A stretch of DNA of 64,000 nt from the NCBI GenBank assembly GCA_017654935.2, contig CM065699.1, positions 21,534,110 to 21,598,109 on the forward strand, written 5' to 3'. Numbering within the stretch: position 1 is the stretch's first letter; each line of letters begins with the position of its first letter. Positions 16,983 through 30,535 of this stretch are shown here, piece after piece. This DNA is from Phymorhynchus buccinoides. Taxonomy: Eukaryota; Mollusca; Gastropoda; Neogastropoda; Raphitomidae. Both the position numbers and the translations under genes were made by a program. The notes under the pieces are model-generated. The model saw nothing but the letters and a program-made list of their open reading frames with translations. It was not told where the DNA came from and made no database searches.

Positions 16983-19900
16983 CTGCACACAGACAGAAAT
17001 GATTATGTCACTAGGCCTGAACACACATTCACATGTCACGTGTTCATCCAGACACAAACACACACACATTTGTAAGCAAACAAAAAAATCTCCACAAGTT
17101 ATTTTCTAAAATTAAATAGCCAAAGTGCTATCAACCACTCGTGTTGAAATTACATTTCTTTTCCAGAGAGCACCTTTTATTATTTACAAATGCAATGGCT
17201 GTCATGCTGAAGCTTCAAGTCAAGTCAAAGTCAAAAATACTTTATTATCACGTTAACTGAAATTAGTGTGGTCTCCTACAAGCACAATACAAGCAAGGAA
17301 ACACATTTACATGCATTGAAAATGGAAACAAAACTAAGGAAAAATGGACAACAAATCATGTCTCGCAAGAAGTTGGACATATTTAGTTAGGGTCGATATA
17401 AGCGACTATCAAAAAGTTAAGAACTGCCCTCTTTCCCACCATTTCTATCCTCGCATTCATTTATTCACCCCCACCCCACCGCTCGATCTCTTTGAATGTG
17501 ATATTATACAACAAATAAATGCAAACGAAATATAAGAAAATAAACAAGACAAACATTTTTTATTTTACAATTTTAGGTGAAGGTTGTGAAACATCTTGGT
17601 TGCAATTTCAAATACATGAGCTTTGTAACACACACACACACACTTTCAATGCCTGACACACCTCACACGCAGTCTGCAGAACCCTCAGTGGCGCCATCTT
17701 CAGCAGGGTCACTACAGTCTTGGAGACGTCCATGATCAAAGCCACGTCACTGCCCTGTTCAATAAAGATGCGAGTAGTGAAAGATTTCCAACATGAATGC
17801 CCATTTAGAGTCAATGATTAATGAAGACAAGCGCTTAAAAGATTTCCAACATGAATGCCCATTTAGAGTCAATAATCAATGATGATGAGCGCTAAAAGAT
17901 TTCCAACATGGATGCCCATTTAGAGTCAATAATTAATGATGATGAGCGCTAAACGATGTCCAACATGGATGCCCATTTAGAGTCAATAATCAATGATGAT
18001 GAGCGCTAAACGATGTCCAACATGAATGCCCAGTTAGAGTCAATGATTAATGATGATGAGCGCTAAACGATGTCCAACATGAATGCCCAGTTAGAGTCAA
18101 TGATTAACTCTTAGCATCCTATACGGTTTTCTGCTCTTCAGTCCCTGTATCCTGTAATGATTTTCAGTTTTAGACAGATTTTGGGTTAGTCTACTTAAAA
18201 AAATCACCATAAATTCATTTATGGGCTAAGTGACTTCTAACTTTGGGAGGCATTGGCAATATGATTGGTGTACATGATCCAAATGTGATCAAGAGTAAAA
18301 ATTCATTTGTACCTGAAAAATTAATTAGTTAATTATTAATTACAGGTGTTTTTATGATGTGTGTGAATAAAACATTGAACAACACAACAAAAACATGTGT
18401 TTGATTGTGAGTGTGTGGACAAACAAAACAAAGAATGAACAAAGCATGCACAACACTGACCTATGACGATGTTTGATGATTTATTGATGACACTAATTGC
18501 AGGTGAAATCGGGTCATCCAATAATCCAACACAGAAAAATACTCCAATGGACACAGCAAAACACATTGTTCTTTTTTTTTTATATCCATGAGCACAATCA
18601 CCACAATTGAACTCTTCACTGTTTGTCACTTCACACTTGTCACTGAGAGCAGGTAAGTGTCACAAATTTCAGGTAAGTGTCATATACAGGTGCGCACAGG
18701 TAAGTACACTATATATACACTATATACAGAGAAGGAAATGAGAGTTTCACTGCTGGTAGTTGTGGAACTGTGCAAAGCAACCCTTTGCTTTGCAGAGAGC
18801 CACAGCACAGCGACTGCACTCCCAGGAGCTCTGGATCTTTTTGCCCGCTGGGGTTCGATCAGGACCTTTGGCACAGACAATGCAAGTCCGAACACCTCGC
18901 GAGGTTGTGATCTTGGTGGGCTCATGCAGAACTGGTTTCTTGATCACAGGAGCCACTGGAGTGACCTGTGAGACTCTTTTCCTTGAAGAAAATCCATTGA
19001 TCAGGCCTGTGGCCACAGCCAGGTGAAAATTCAGGTGCGATATTTTGGGGCGTCCCGCGCCGGGTGCCTCAGCGCGAAGGATGTAGGCGTTGATCACGGA
19101 CACATCTGCTATGAACCAAAACAAGTACTTCCACCATTTCTTGGCTTTGTTGGCAATCCCGTAGTAGGAACGAAGCTGGTCATTTTTATCCACGGCATTG
19201 AAGTGTTCCGTGTACTCCTGGATGGCTTTGGGCTTGGGATACGTCCTGTCTGGCTGGCCGCGTTTTCCGTGGCGCGTGATCTGGATATTGCCCACATCAT
19301 TGGCAGTTGACAGCACGCTTACTTGCCTTTTCTTTTCACACCAGGTCACTGCTAGGAGCTTCCCCTTCTTCATTTTCTTCATTTCACCAGAGGTTTTGAG
19401 CTTGCAAGTCTTGATGGCCACTGGTAGTCCCCTCCGGTTCAGCCTCACTGTCCCACACCCATACATTCGCTTTGACAACAGCCGCTCCAGGAGGTCAACC
19501 GAAGTAAAAAAATTGTCAAAATAAACATGATGGTACTTGTCAAAGTGGGGTTTTACCAAGTCACACACCACTCTGGTGCCAAGAGGTACATTCTGGTTAC
19601 ACTCCTCCCTGCCTGTGTAGACGTTGAAGTCCACCATGTAAAAACTCTCAGAGTCGGCGATGGCCCACGCCTTGATCCCCCACTTGCAGGGCTTGGAAGG
19701 GATATACTGCAGGAAGGAGCAGCGGCCTTTGAACTTGATCATGGCCTCATCCACTGCCATGTTCTTGTGAGGCTTGTAGTGCTTGGGAAACATCTTCTTG
19801 GCGTTGTCAAGTAGGGGCCTCACTTTATGCAGTTTGTCGTGGCCTGGCTCATTTCTTGCTGGATTTTTTGTGGAATCATTCAGGTGGAAATATTTGGTCA

Positions 19901-22900
19901 ACAACTCATACCTATTTCTAGGCATGACGTTGGAGATGGATGGCTGTCTCAAAATAGGGTTCTTAGACCAGTAGTGCCTGTAGCTGGGCAGCTGAATCAC
20001 CCCCATCAAGAACAGCAAGCCCAGGTACGCCTTGATCTCCGCCACTGATGTCACAAATTCTGCCCCCTTCTGTTGCGCATAACGTTCGGTCTCTGCTTTG
20101 ATCGTTTCAAACAAGGACTGTGGAAACAGTTGCATGAAGTAGTCCACAGGCTGTGCATCAGCAGCCAACGGTCTGGTTGGCCCTACTTGGCTACTGAATG
20201 TCCCCAATTCATGGTTTTCTACATCATCGACCCAATCAGCCTCAGCGTCAACCTCATCATCACTGATCGATTCAAGATCGGAAAGATCGCTAGTGTGAAC
20301 CGACGAAACTACAGAAATATCACTCTGGTTGTCAACACCAAGTCCCTGTGCTCTTTCGGCAATTAATTGATCGATAAGAGTTCCGAAAACGCTACCATCG
20401 TCGGAACTATCGTCCGCCATGACGACAAAAATGATGCAAAAACAAAAACAAAAAAAATCCGATGAAAATTGATCAAAAATTGAAGAAACTATGACCTATG
20501 AAGAAATGCGCGCGTGCACACGTACACTGAACGTTTCAGGAAGTGAACTAGAGTTATTTCCCCTGCTTAAACAAGTTTCACTTCCTTTGAGGTCGTTTCT
20601 ACTGACGCTACTAGCGAGGTGCGCTTTCATGCGGTTTAGGACTGACGGTGAGGTGCGGATCGGTGCGCTATAGGACGCTAAGAGTTAATGATGATGAGCG
20701 CTAAACGATGTCCAACATGAATGCCCAGTTAGAGTCAATGATTAATGAAGACAAGCGTTAAAAGATTTCCAACATGAATGCCCAGTTAGAGTCAATGATT
20801 AATAAAGACAAGCGTTAAAAGATTTCCAACATGAATGCCCAGTTAGAGTCAATGATTAATAAAGACAAGCGTTAAAAGATTTCCAACATGAATGCCCATT
20901 TAGAGTCAATAATTAATGATGATGAGCGCTAAACGATGTCCAACATGAATGCCCATTTAGAGTCAATAATTAATGATGATGAGCGCTAAACGATGTCCAA
21001 CATGAATGCCCAGTTAGAGTCAATGATTAATGAAGACAAGCGTTAAAAGATTTCCAACATGAATGACCAGTTAGAGTCAATAATTAATGATGATGAGCGC
21101 TAAACGATGTCCAACATGAATGCCCAGTTAGAGTCAATGATGAGAAACACTTTTATACCAGTTTGGGTTGCATGGCTTCACTGAGTTGTGAAGTGTGAAT
21201 GTTTAAACACTATGTACGCTATAGCGTACTCTCGTGTCGAACGGTTGTGAAGGGAAGCAATCGGCCTGTGTTGAATGAGTTAATGAAGACAAGCGTTAAA
21301 AGATTTTCAGCATGAATGCCCAGTTAGAGTCAATGTTTAAAGATGAGCGTTAAAATATTTCCAACATGAATGCCCAGTTAGAGACATTGTTCAATCTAAA
21401 AGGCATGAATAGCAAGATACCCAGCATGAATATCCAGTTAGTAGCAAAGCTTAGAGGCACATTTGTTAAAAGAATAATGTAAAGAGGCATGTTTGCGAAA
21501 AGAGAGGTGGAATGGTATCGCCTAATTTGCATATATTGGGTCAGTAGGTACATTTTGCCTACACACAAATGTCCCATTTCGCCCACACCCTTATGGGACT
21601 GCTGGTAAAATATGCCGGCAGGTGAAATCGCAAATCTTGACAGAACTTGTGCATTTATTTATTAGTTTTTACAGGGATTATTTGCAACTGGAAACAACCC
21701 TTCTCTCTCTGATGGCCAAGCTGTAAATGCATTCTTCTAATCTAAATACAAGGACAATGACATTGATCCCAAAAATAGTGAAGATTAATACCATATTTTT
21801 CGGACTATAAGGCGCACTTAATTATAAGGGGCATACTCCCAAATTTTACACAAAATGATGACAGAAAAAAAGGGGAATAAGCGGCCTTCCGGTGAAGCGG
21901 AGTTGCGGTCCTTTGCTACTTTCGTTTTTATGTTGCTGGGGCATTGGTTTCCAAATTGAGATGTTTCTGCTATGAGGCTTTATACTGAAAATTCTCTGCC
22001 CGTCTCGTGACCCGAGATGCGAACGCCACCTACTTAAGATTATCGCCCTTGCCTGTCAGGAACTAGTAGTATATAGCCACAGAAAATTATCTGCTCCTGA
22101 CTCGTCACCTGCAGGGGGCATCGGCAGTTTGGGCCTAAAATTATTGCCCTTTCGTGTCGGCAAGGAGTCTCATTGTTTTGAGTGTTGGTCAGTATGGTTA
22201 GAATAGATTTCAGATTTTGTTATTATATTTTCTTACTATTTTAATAGTCACATTATAAGGTACAGGGGTCTCAGTCAGTGGGAAAAGTATCGCCTTAACC
22301 CATTCGCCGCCAGCCATTTTTCAGCAAAACATTTCCATTAAACTTACCTGGGTAGAGAAAAAAATCTGTCTGTAATATTGGGGATTCTTCTGTGACATAT
22401 TTAAAGTAAGGCCTATCCTTACCTCCCAAAATTAAGAGAATGGGGTCTTTGTTTAACAGACCCTGATTTGATGCCTTTTAGTGACATGGGTGTTGACTGT
22501 GAAAGGGTTAAAGTCCGAAAAATATGGTAAACAAGACCATGGTACGAGCACAGAAATGTGTGAGCACCTTTGAAGGGCAGTCCTCGTCGAAGCGCCGACA
22601 CAGTCCAGCAAACAGACGCACCACCGTGGACGCTGCTTTTCCTTCCCCAGCAATCTGCGACACGGGCAAGGAGCGGACACACCTGTCAACAACGCACCAG
22701 CAGAAATACGGAAATCAAAAGAGAAACAAAAACAAAAACAAACGTTGTTAGACACTTTAAAGACATAAGGCCGGGTTCACATTACACGCGTAAGTTCTGT
22801 ACGGAAAACCCTAAATAAGTGGAAGAATGAAGGATAAAAGTTTACGCATATAGGGGAAATTCGGACCCGTGCGCAAATCTTTTCCCTTCTTTGTTTCACT

Positions 22901-25900
22901 TATCTATGCACACGGGTTTCCGCATGGAATATCCGCTTATGTGTGTACACGGCCTAAGACTTCCTCCAAGATAATAATATTTCTACATCTCGTTATTATT
23001 TCTCATTCTTGACATTCCTTCTTCTTCATCGTCGTTCGTTCAGACAGTTTCCTCTCATGTGAGCACAGAGTTAGAGTTCTAATCTCCTCGAGGGTCAAAA
23101 AAACCCATTCAAACTAAGTATCATCTCAAATTTCTTCTTCTTTTTCTTCTTCTACCAATAATGTTCACCTGCCGTAACCGGCAATTACTGACATGTACTG
23201 GGGTTCAAAGAATTATGCAGGGCGGGAAAAAACAAAAACAAAGCTAGATAGATAAGAGGGCATGCACGGTCGAGCGAGCACCCCTGGTTAGTCTGAGAAC
23301 ACCCAGGCCCACACACACACAAAAAGAGTGTAGTGAGTTTTTATGCGGGGAGCTTCAGCACCTTCGAGGTGAAGGAGCTGAGCGTGGGGGACTGGACAGT
23401 TTCTGGTTGTTATCTTCTTTCTTATAAATGCTATGTTTAATTCCCCTCCCCTGTCATTAAAACAGTCCAATACTAGAACATGAAAAGTTATCTGGGTAAC
23501 ACATTTTGCTTGATGAACTGGATCCAAACAAAGCACATTCATCTAATAAACTCAGATAATCAAGAAAACTCTACTTGCCCTTTTGTTTCTTTCTTTGTCG
23601 ATTGCTCAGACAGTTTCCTGTCATAAGAGCGCATATGCATCATGCTGCCGTTATGCGCCTAACTAAGAAACAGTTTGGCCCGGCATGTTCGTCTTTATAT
23701 ACCTGGAGAAAATTATTGTAAGAGTTTCTAGAACAAAGGCAGGAGAATGGACCAGTAAGGCAGAAAGATAGTAGATGACAGCAAGCAAAGGGAAAAGGCA
23801 GTCAAAAAGGGCGACAGATTAGAGGAAGCTACCACAGATCTTCCAGGTGGGGGAACTATTTGTACAAAAGACCCCCTGGTATCCCCACGGGGGGCTCCAC
23901 TTGCCTTAAACATGCCATTTCTGCGAAGGGCTCTAGATCGGCAGACATCAAAGAGCGTCTCAGAGAAGAGCACTGGAATTCTGTGCTAAACGTCGAATGG
24001 ATCAGGTCTGGAAACAGGCCCCATAATTCCGACAGCCACCGCAGATGAATCTCCATCTGCAAACATCCAGCCACCACGGGCGTCAGAACTTATTATTCTT
24101 CTTCATCGATCGCTCAGTTTCCCGTCATAATGTACACAGATGCGTCATGCTGCCATTATGCGCATAACTAAGAAATAGGCCCAGCATGTCCGTCTTCAGC
24201 TGAAGAAAATCTTTGCAAGAATGTTTTTGAAAAAAAGGGCAGGAGAATGGACTAGTAAGGCAAAAAGATAGTAGATGACAGTAAGTAAAGGGAAAAGGCA
24301 GAGTCAAAGAGAGTGACAGATTAAAGGAAGTTACAAGCACTGAATTTCTAGAAGGTGGAGGAACTATTTATACAAAAGACTCCCCAGTATTCCCACGGGG
24401 AGAAAAGGCGTTGATGAAACTGAAGCTGATTGAAAGTTGATTTGGCAGCAGCTCCTGCCCTCGGTTGCATGTAAAACCCCAAACTCGTATCCAAACTTTA
24501 AATTCCAGCCTTTAGTATATTGATCATCTCCAAAACATGATTCTTTTTCATTTTGCACAATACTACCTGAATCTATACAACATTTTTTCTATTAAAGCTA
24601 CAGGCAAATCTCTATACAGCCTCTATGGGTGACAGTTTTTGTCAATTTATTTGTCAGTTTCTTTGATACATTATTCTGTGTTCTTCATATACTGATTCTG
24701 CATCAATCCTACAAGACATCCCTTCTGCATCCATCCTACAAAACATCACTTCTACATCCCTCCTACAAGACATCCCTCCTACAAGACATCCCTCCTACAA
24801 GACATCCCTTCTGCATCCCTCCTACAAGACATCCCTCCTACAAGACATCCCTCCTACAAGACATCCCTTCTGCATCCATCCTACAAGACATCCCTTCTGC
24901 ATCCATCCTACAAGACATCCCTTCTGCATCCATCCTACAAGACATCCCTTCTGCATCCATCCTACAAGACATCCCTTCTGCATCCATCCTACAAGACATC
25001 CCTTCTGCATCCATCCTACAAGACATCCCTTCTGCATCCATCATACAAGACATCCCTTCTGCATCCATCATACAAGACACATACGCAAGCACGCATGCAC
25101 ACACACACACACAACACATAACACATGAACACACACACGTAACTAAACACACACACACACACACACACACAGAGCAGTTATCAACAGTAACTGGTATGAA
25201 AGGTGAAAGGCACATGGTACCTTCAATGGCAGACAAGGGGAGCAGATGGCAACGTCTGACAGAACCACCAGTAGCACGCTGTTCAAACAGTCAATAATCT
25301 GGGGAAAAGGAGAAGAAAAAAACCAGCACAATTTGTTATATATTTTTACATAATGACTGTCTTCCACCTCAATGTCGTTGAAAAGGAAAAGGCAGAAACA
25401 AAGAGAATGATACATTAGAGGAAGTTGAAGTTCAAGCACAGAACTTTCAAAATGCAGGGTAACTACTTGTATTGAAAGACTCTCCAGTATCCCCAAGGGG
25501 AGGGGGGGGGGGGGGGGAGAGGGGGGGGGAACTAAATGGTTAACAAATACAAAGGACAATAAACACATACAAACAAAAACAAAATAAGGGTATTTTTTTG
25601 TCTTTAATTTCATTTTGAGAGGAAAAGACAAAAAAATCACAACTATATACATTGTAGCTCTGCAATTTATATGATTTTTCCTTTTATACTGGATAAAGAA
25701 GGACAGTAAAAGCGGGGGGTGGAGGAGTGGTGTGTGTCTAAACATGGCTACATTTCTTCTCCTCCCAAACTGAACACCCAGCAGCAGAGGCAATTATTTG
25801 TACAACGCCGTTCAAGCTTAGGTTCAATAGACTCATTCAACTAGTTAAAACAAGCACCCCAACAAAAAGACGACCCTGTTCTTGCACACTGCATCAAAAA

Positions 25901-28900
25901 GTCCAGCCCAACACACCACAATGCTGACAATACCTTTGGCGCCTGTTCATGAAGATGCTGAAGGATTCCCTTTCGCATTTCGGCTTTGCAACTTGGATTC
26001 CTGAAATTGGTTGGGGAAAATATATGACAATTTTAGTCATTGGTTCGTCGTAAACAACCATCATAGCAACAGAGATGTATGAAAACCACATAGAAGAATA
26101 GGAGAGAACAATTACACAGTGCAATGCATCTGTTTCAAAGAGCTTTCTCTCTGTAACTTTCACAAAAATTAGATGATGGTCGAATGTATGTGTAGAATTA
26201 TAGTGTATGTTAGCCCAATGGTCGACTTATGGCGATATTTTTCACGCCAGAGGGCAGTCAATGCACTAGGGGCTTATCACGCGATTTTCTTAGTTGGGCG
26301 TAGTAAGAGAGAGAGAGATGGTAGGACTACTCACTCTCTCTCTCATTTTCTTTATCCCCAACTAAGAATATAGAGAGGATTAGCCCCACACAAGCGTCAT
26401 GCCCTCTGGCGTGAAAAAAATCCCACTAAGTCTCTCATTGCGTGTGAATCAGTGAATGTGAGTGCCTTGAGTTTAATTCTAAAGAAACGCGCTATATAAA
26501 TGCTATGTATTATTATTATTATTATATATATTTCTGTATATCCCCCGTGGGAACACCGGGGGATCTTTTGTACACATAGTTCCTGGAAGTTCTGTGCTCG
26601 TAACTTCCTCAAATCCATCACTCTCTTTGACTCTGCTTTTACCCTTTGCTTACTGTCATCTACTGCTGCAGCCAATGGGATTGGTTGGCCTTTGGGGACC
26701 TTCCCCAACACCAACTCTCATCCTAAAATCCCTTTGGCCGAGAGTGAGGATGTAACCTGGGCAAGGCTTCTCCACTCTAAACAAATTGTAGCCCAGCCCA
26801 CCACAATAGCAGCTGCCCCCTCTGCTATCTGGCAGTCATTGTGGGAAACGACAGACAGGCAACAACACCATTTATCTACTGTATTTCTGCCTTACTGGTC
26901 CATTCTCCCGCCTTTATTCAAGAAACTCTTACAAAGATTTTCTCCAACGGAAGACGGACATGCTTAGCTCTTCTTTTCTTAGTTAGGTGCAGCATGATGC
27001 ATCTGCGTTCATATGACAGGAAACTGAGCGATTGACACAGAAGATATTTTTGGATGGGCTTCCAAAAATGATCTCTCGGATGCAAATCCAGTTTGCTTGA
27101 TAAAATCACAAGCCTGCAATTAATTGCCTAAATGCGCCTCAGATTGTTTTGTGAAACCCTCAACCCACACAATCCTTTTTGTTCTTTTCTTTTGCTTTTC
27201 TGTTATTCATTCTTTCATTATAAAACACACCTAAATATCAGATTTAAACATTCTCTTTTTTAATGTCATGTCATACGATGTACGCAGAAAAGCACAAAAA
27301 GCTGAATAGGTAACAAACAGCTGAAACAGGTTGCTACAACTAAGTTTGTTTTTTGTGTGTGTTTTTTTGCTGTCCCATCTTCTGGGCTGTACAGTGGCGT
27401 TGCTCCCACGCCGCTCATTCCGAATCCCAATTCGCAGCTACACCCGGGTTTGTTCAAGTCGTAGAAACCGAGACCAGCAGACCAAGGGGAGCGAATCTAT
27501 GTTAGACCATCAGGAAGCAACCAACCGAGGAGACACTGCACTTCTGCTGAATCACTTCGGTGGAGTTCAGTGGAGCCTGACTACAACTAAGTTCGCATGA
27601 GCCTTATGTTTGAGTCAACAGTAAAGAGAGAACGAGAGCCATACACATTTGATCATCTGCAGCACTGGAAACTCTAAGTACCATATTTTTCGGACTAAAA
27701 GGCGCGCCTTATTAAAAGGCGCACCCCCAAATTCTACACTAAATTCAGATTTTGCTATTATATTTTCATACTATTTTATTACCAGGCATGGTAGCAAAGA
27801 TTCTAAAAGGGTAAGATGGACTACTTAAGAGTTACGGCGAACCGGGCTGATAGAGTTATCGTTAGTGGGAACAGTACACCACACACAGTGGAGGCTATTT
27901 AAAAACTCAGACTGGAATTTGAACGGAGAATTCAACTGGCATATTGACGTGTAAATGTGTCCTGTTTAAAAGGGACATAACCAGTGTTTCTGTCCTCACT
28001 ACTCATATAGGGAAAAGAGACCGGATGTTAAATTTTCTTTTTCAGTGTCTTTGATGGTAGTGGGGGCAAAGTGAGTTTCGCGGAAGAATATCCAACCGAT
28101 TCTGCATTTAATTTGAAAGATGTCGACTCAAACTAAAATGATGAAGTTGGGCGTCAAAATGAAGAAGAAGAAGAAAAAGAAGCACTAGGATCACAAATCT
28201 GGAAACGTGTGGCGTGAGCTAGGCCGCGCACGACTGCTAACTTCGGCGGGAAGTTGCTTGTTCAGTCATTCACATCCGGTTCCGTGAAGCGATTGCATAG
28301 GTTTTAACGCACATAATTTTTAGGCACCCGAGCGAATTTTTACCCTGGCTTTTTGTTTGTTTGTTTTTTTGGTTAAATTTTCACTTTCGCAGGTTTTCCA
28401 CGATTCGCGGAGGTCTACCATGCCTGATTACTCATGTTGTAAGGCGCAGGGGTCTCAGTTTGGGAAAAACATTATTGCCTTCAGAGGTTCCGCTAGCCTA
28501 CCAAAAGTTTCGGTGGACAGTACCGGCAACAGGAAAATATTCCGGTACTGGCCATCACACAGCCGGTGCAATCAAACTTCGCTGTGCAGAAAATATCTGT
28601 ACATAGATCTATGCGATCGTAATGCGTCATTGTATGTTGCCTTTTAAGACCAAGTTACGTCACTTTTTGTGATGTTGTCGTCATCATCAGACAAACAGAA
28701 CGACAGAAAGACGTCAGAGGGGGGTATACAGATAAGAAACCGGAGAGCAGAGAGCGGGAAGCCCACAAGCGGGAACACAACCTTGCTATTTACGTAAGCA
28801 TGACGCAAAACTTTTATCGCGCATCTGCCTGACGTAGGTGTGTGACGCAGGGTCTTTCCTTACCAGCTCGAAAGAAAGTCTCAGGTACCGGTACGCGATA

Positions 28901-29905
28901 CCGATGACATTAATTTTTATCGGTACTAGACCAAAAAGTATCGGTAAAAACCATATGCCGGTCTAACAGAGCCTCTGGCCTGATAGTCCAAAAAATACGG
29001 TACAGCTTACTCTTTTATGACTGCACTTAAATCCTATTCCACTGAACTCCTTTCAGATAAAAAAGTATCTCCAGTACGCACATAAATTAAAATGTTCCAA
29101 ACAAACTTTCTCTATGGCATCCTCCCTCCCATCTCTGGGCATGATGGCACGGTGCTACGGAGACAATTAACTCATTCGTATCGCAACGATTTTGAATTAT
29201 TCCAAAAACTCACAAATCACTCCAGCCATACACACAAACAAAACATACATAAACAAAGGGAGAAATGAAAGATGATTACGGGTTTTTACTTCAGGTTTAG
29301 ACATAGGGAAGTGGTAGATCAGACTATTTTATATATAGACTTTACATAGAAAAACTCTTTACACCAATTGGGGAATGGTTCCCTCACAACAAACCACTAC
29401 AAAAGCAAAATCTGAGGCAAAATTGTGGTCTAAGGGAGCGAAGCGAGTTTAGAAGTGACCAAGGTAAGGTGTGCACAGATTTATTTCCCTTGAAGCAAAT
29501 GCATCAAATTGACAACTATCTATTAATTCTGGACATATATGGCTGGAACGACTTGAATATAAATGCGTTGCCACCAAGCACCCTGCCATGTGCTTATCAA
29601 ATTTTTAGAGCTTATGTCATTGTTGTTTTTCTGTTGAAACGAAGCATGCGCACTTGAAAAGAATGGCTGCTCCAAGGTTGGAAAAAATACTAGGAACGTA
29701 AGGCAAAAATGTCATGAAAAAAACATGAAGAAGAATTAATGAACTTGACACAGACTACCCCGAAGTCGGAGTGTGGCTGCCCATGTGGCAGGGTAATCAA
29801 AAACGGTCACACACGCAATGTTCTCATCCTTAGCTGGTGCATTTGTGCCATAGTGTTCAAGTGCTTTGGCTGTTCGGATGATCCCTGGAGTCTTTTAGCC
29901 AGGGT

Positions 29906-29939
<34 letters not shown>

Positions 29940-30478
29940 CGACACAGATGATATGAACACACATTACCTGTAGATCTTTGAACAGTACAAGGAAGCAGCC
30001 ACACAAAATGGCTCAGTCTCAGTCAGCGGCAGGGACTGTCTTCTTTCTTCTATACACCATCTGCAAGTCAATATATTCCCTTATTCTATCTAAAAATTTT
30101 TTTGAGAAATCCCTTCAATATTTCCTTTTATTTCTCTGTTCTTCCTCTGCTTAATGAATTTTACAAAGCGATTCTTATTCACGCTTTTTCAACATAATTT
30201 TCACAAGGCAGTGAACTAACCGTTCACCCCTCTATGTCAGGAAGTGAAAACGAGGTCATGGTTAGCAGCTCTGCAAACATGCTAAATAAAATGAAGCTGT
30301 GCTCATATTGTTTGAAAATAAAATAATTTGACGTACAGTAGTTCACAAACATCTTAGTGGCTTTTGTGAATACAATAATGACAAATACCATATTTGGGGG
30401 GACTTAAGGTGCACCTGATTATGAGGCACCCCCCCAACATTTTAGACAAAAATCATATTTTGGGTAAAGGTCAAGATG

Positions 30479-30535
<57 letters not shown>

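Larger units (their letters stand above)
17780..21345. repeat. 57-bp minisatellite split by a piggyBac insertion
   Basis: Units containing CCAACATGAATGCCCAGTTAG and ending GATGATGAGCGCTAAAC run from 17780 to 18107 and resume at 20689, continuing in variant form to about 21345. Two unit types (GATGATGAGCGCT and GAAGACAAGCG) alternate. The array starts 26 bp upstream of a FANCA acceptor. Confidence 0.9.

Noticed and set aside
23370..23400. Short possible FANCA exon ([10 protein letters not shown] on minus)
   Set aside because: Acceptor and donor-like sites exist, but ten codons with no family similarity are not enough.
24452..24520. Possible FANCA exon ([17 protein letters not shown] on minus)
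   Set aside because: It has an AG before it and some similarity to the missing human segment, but no clear donor or phase match, and it runs into repeat R.
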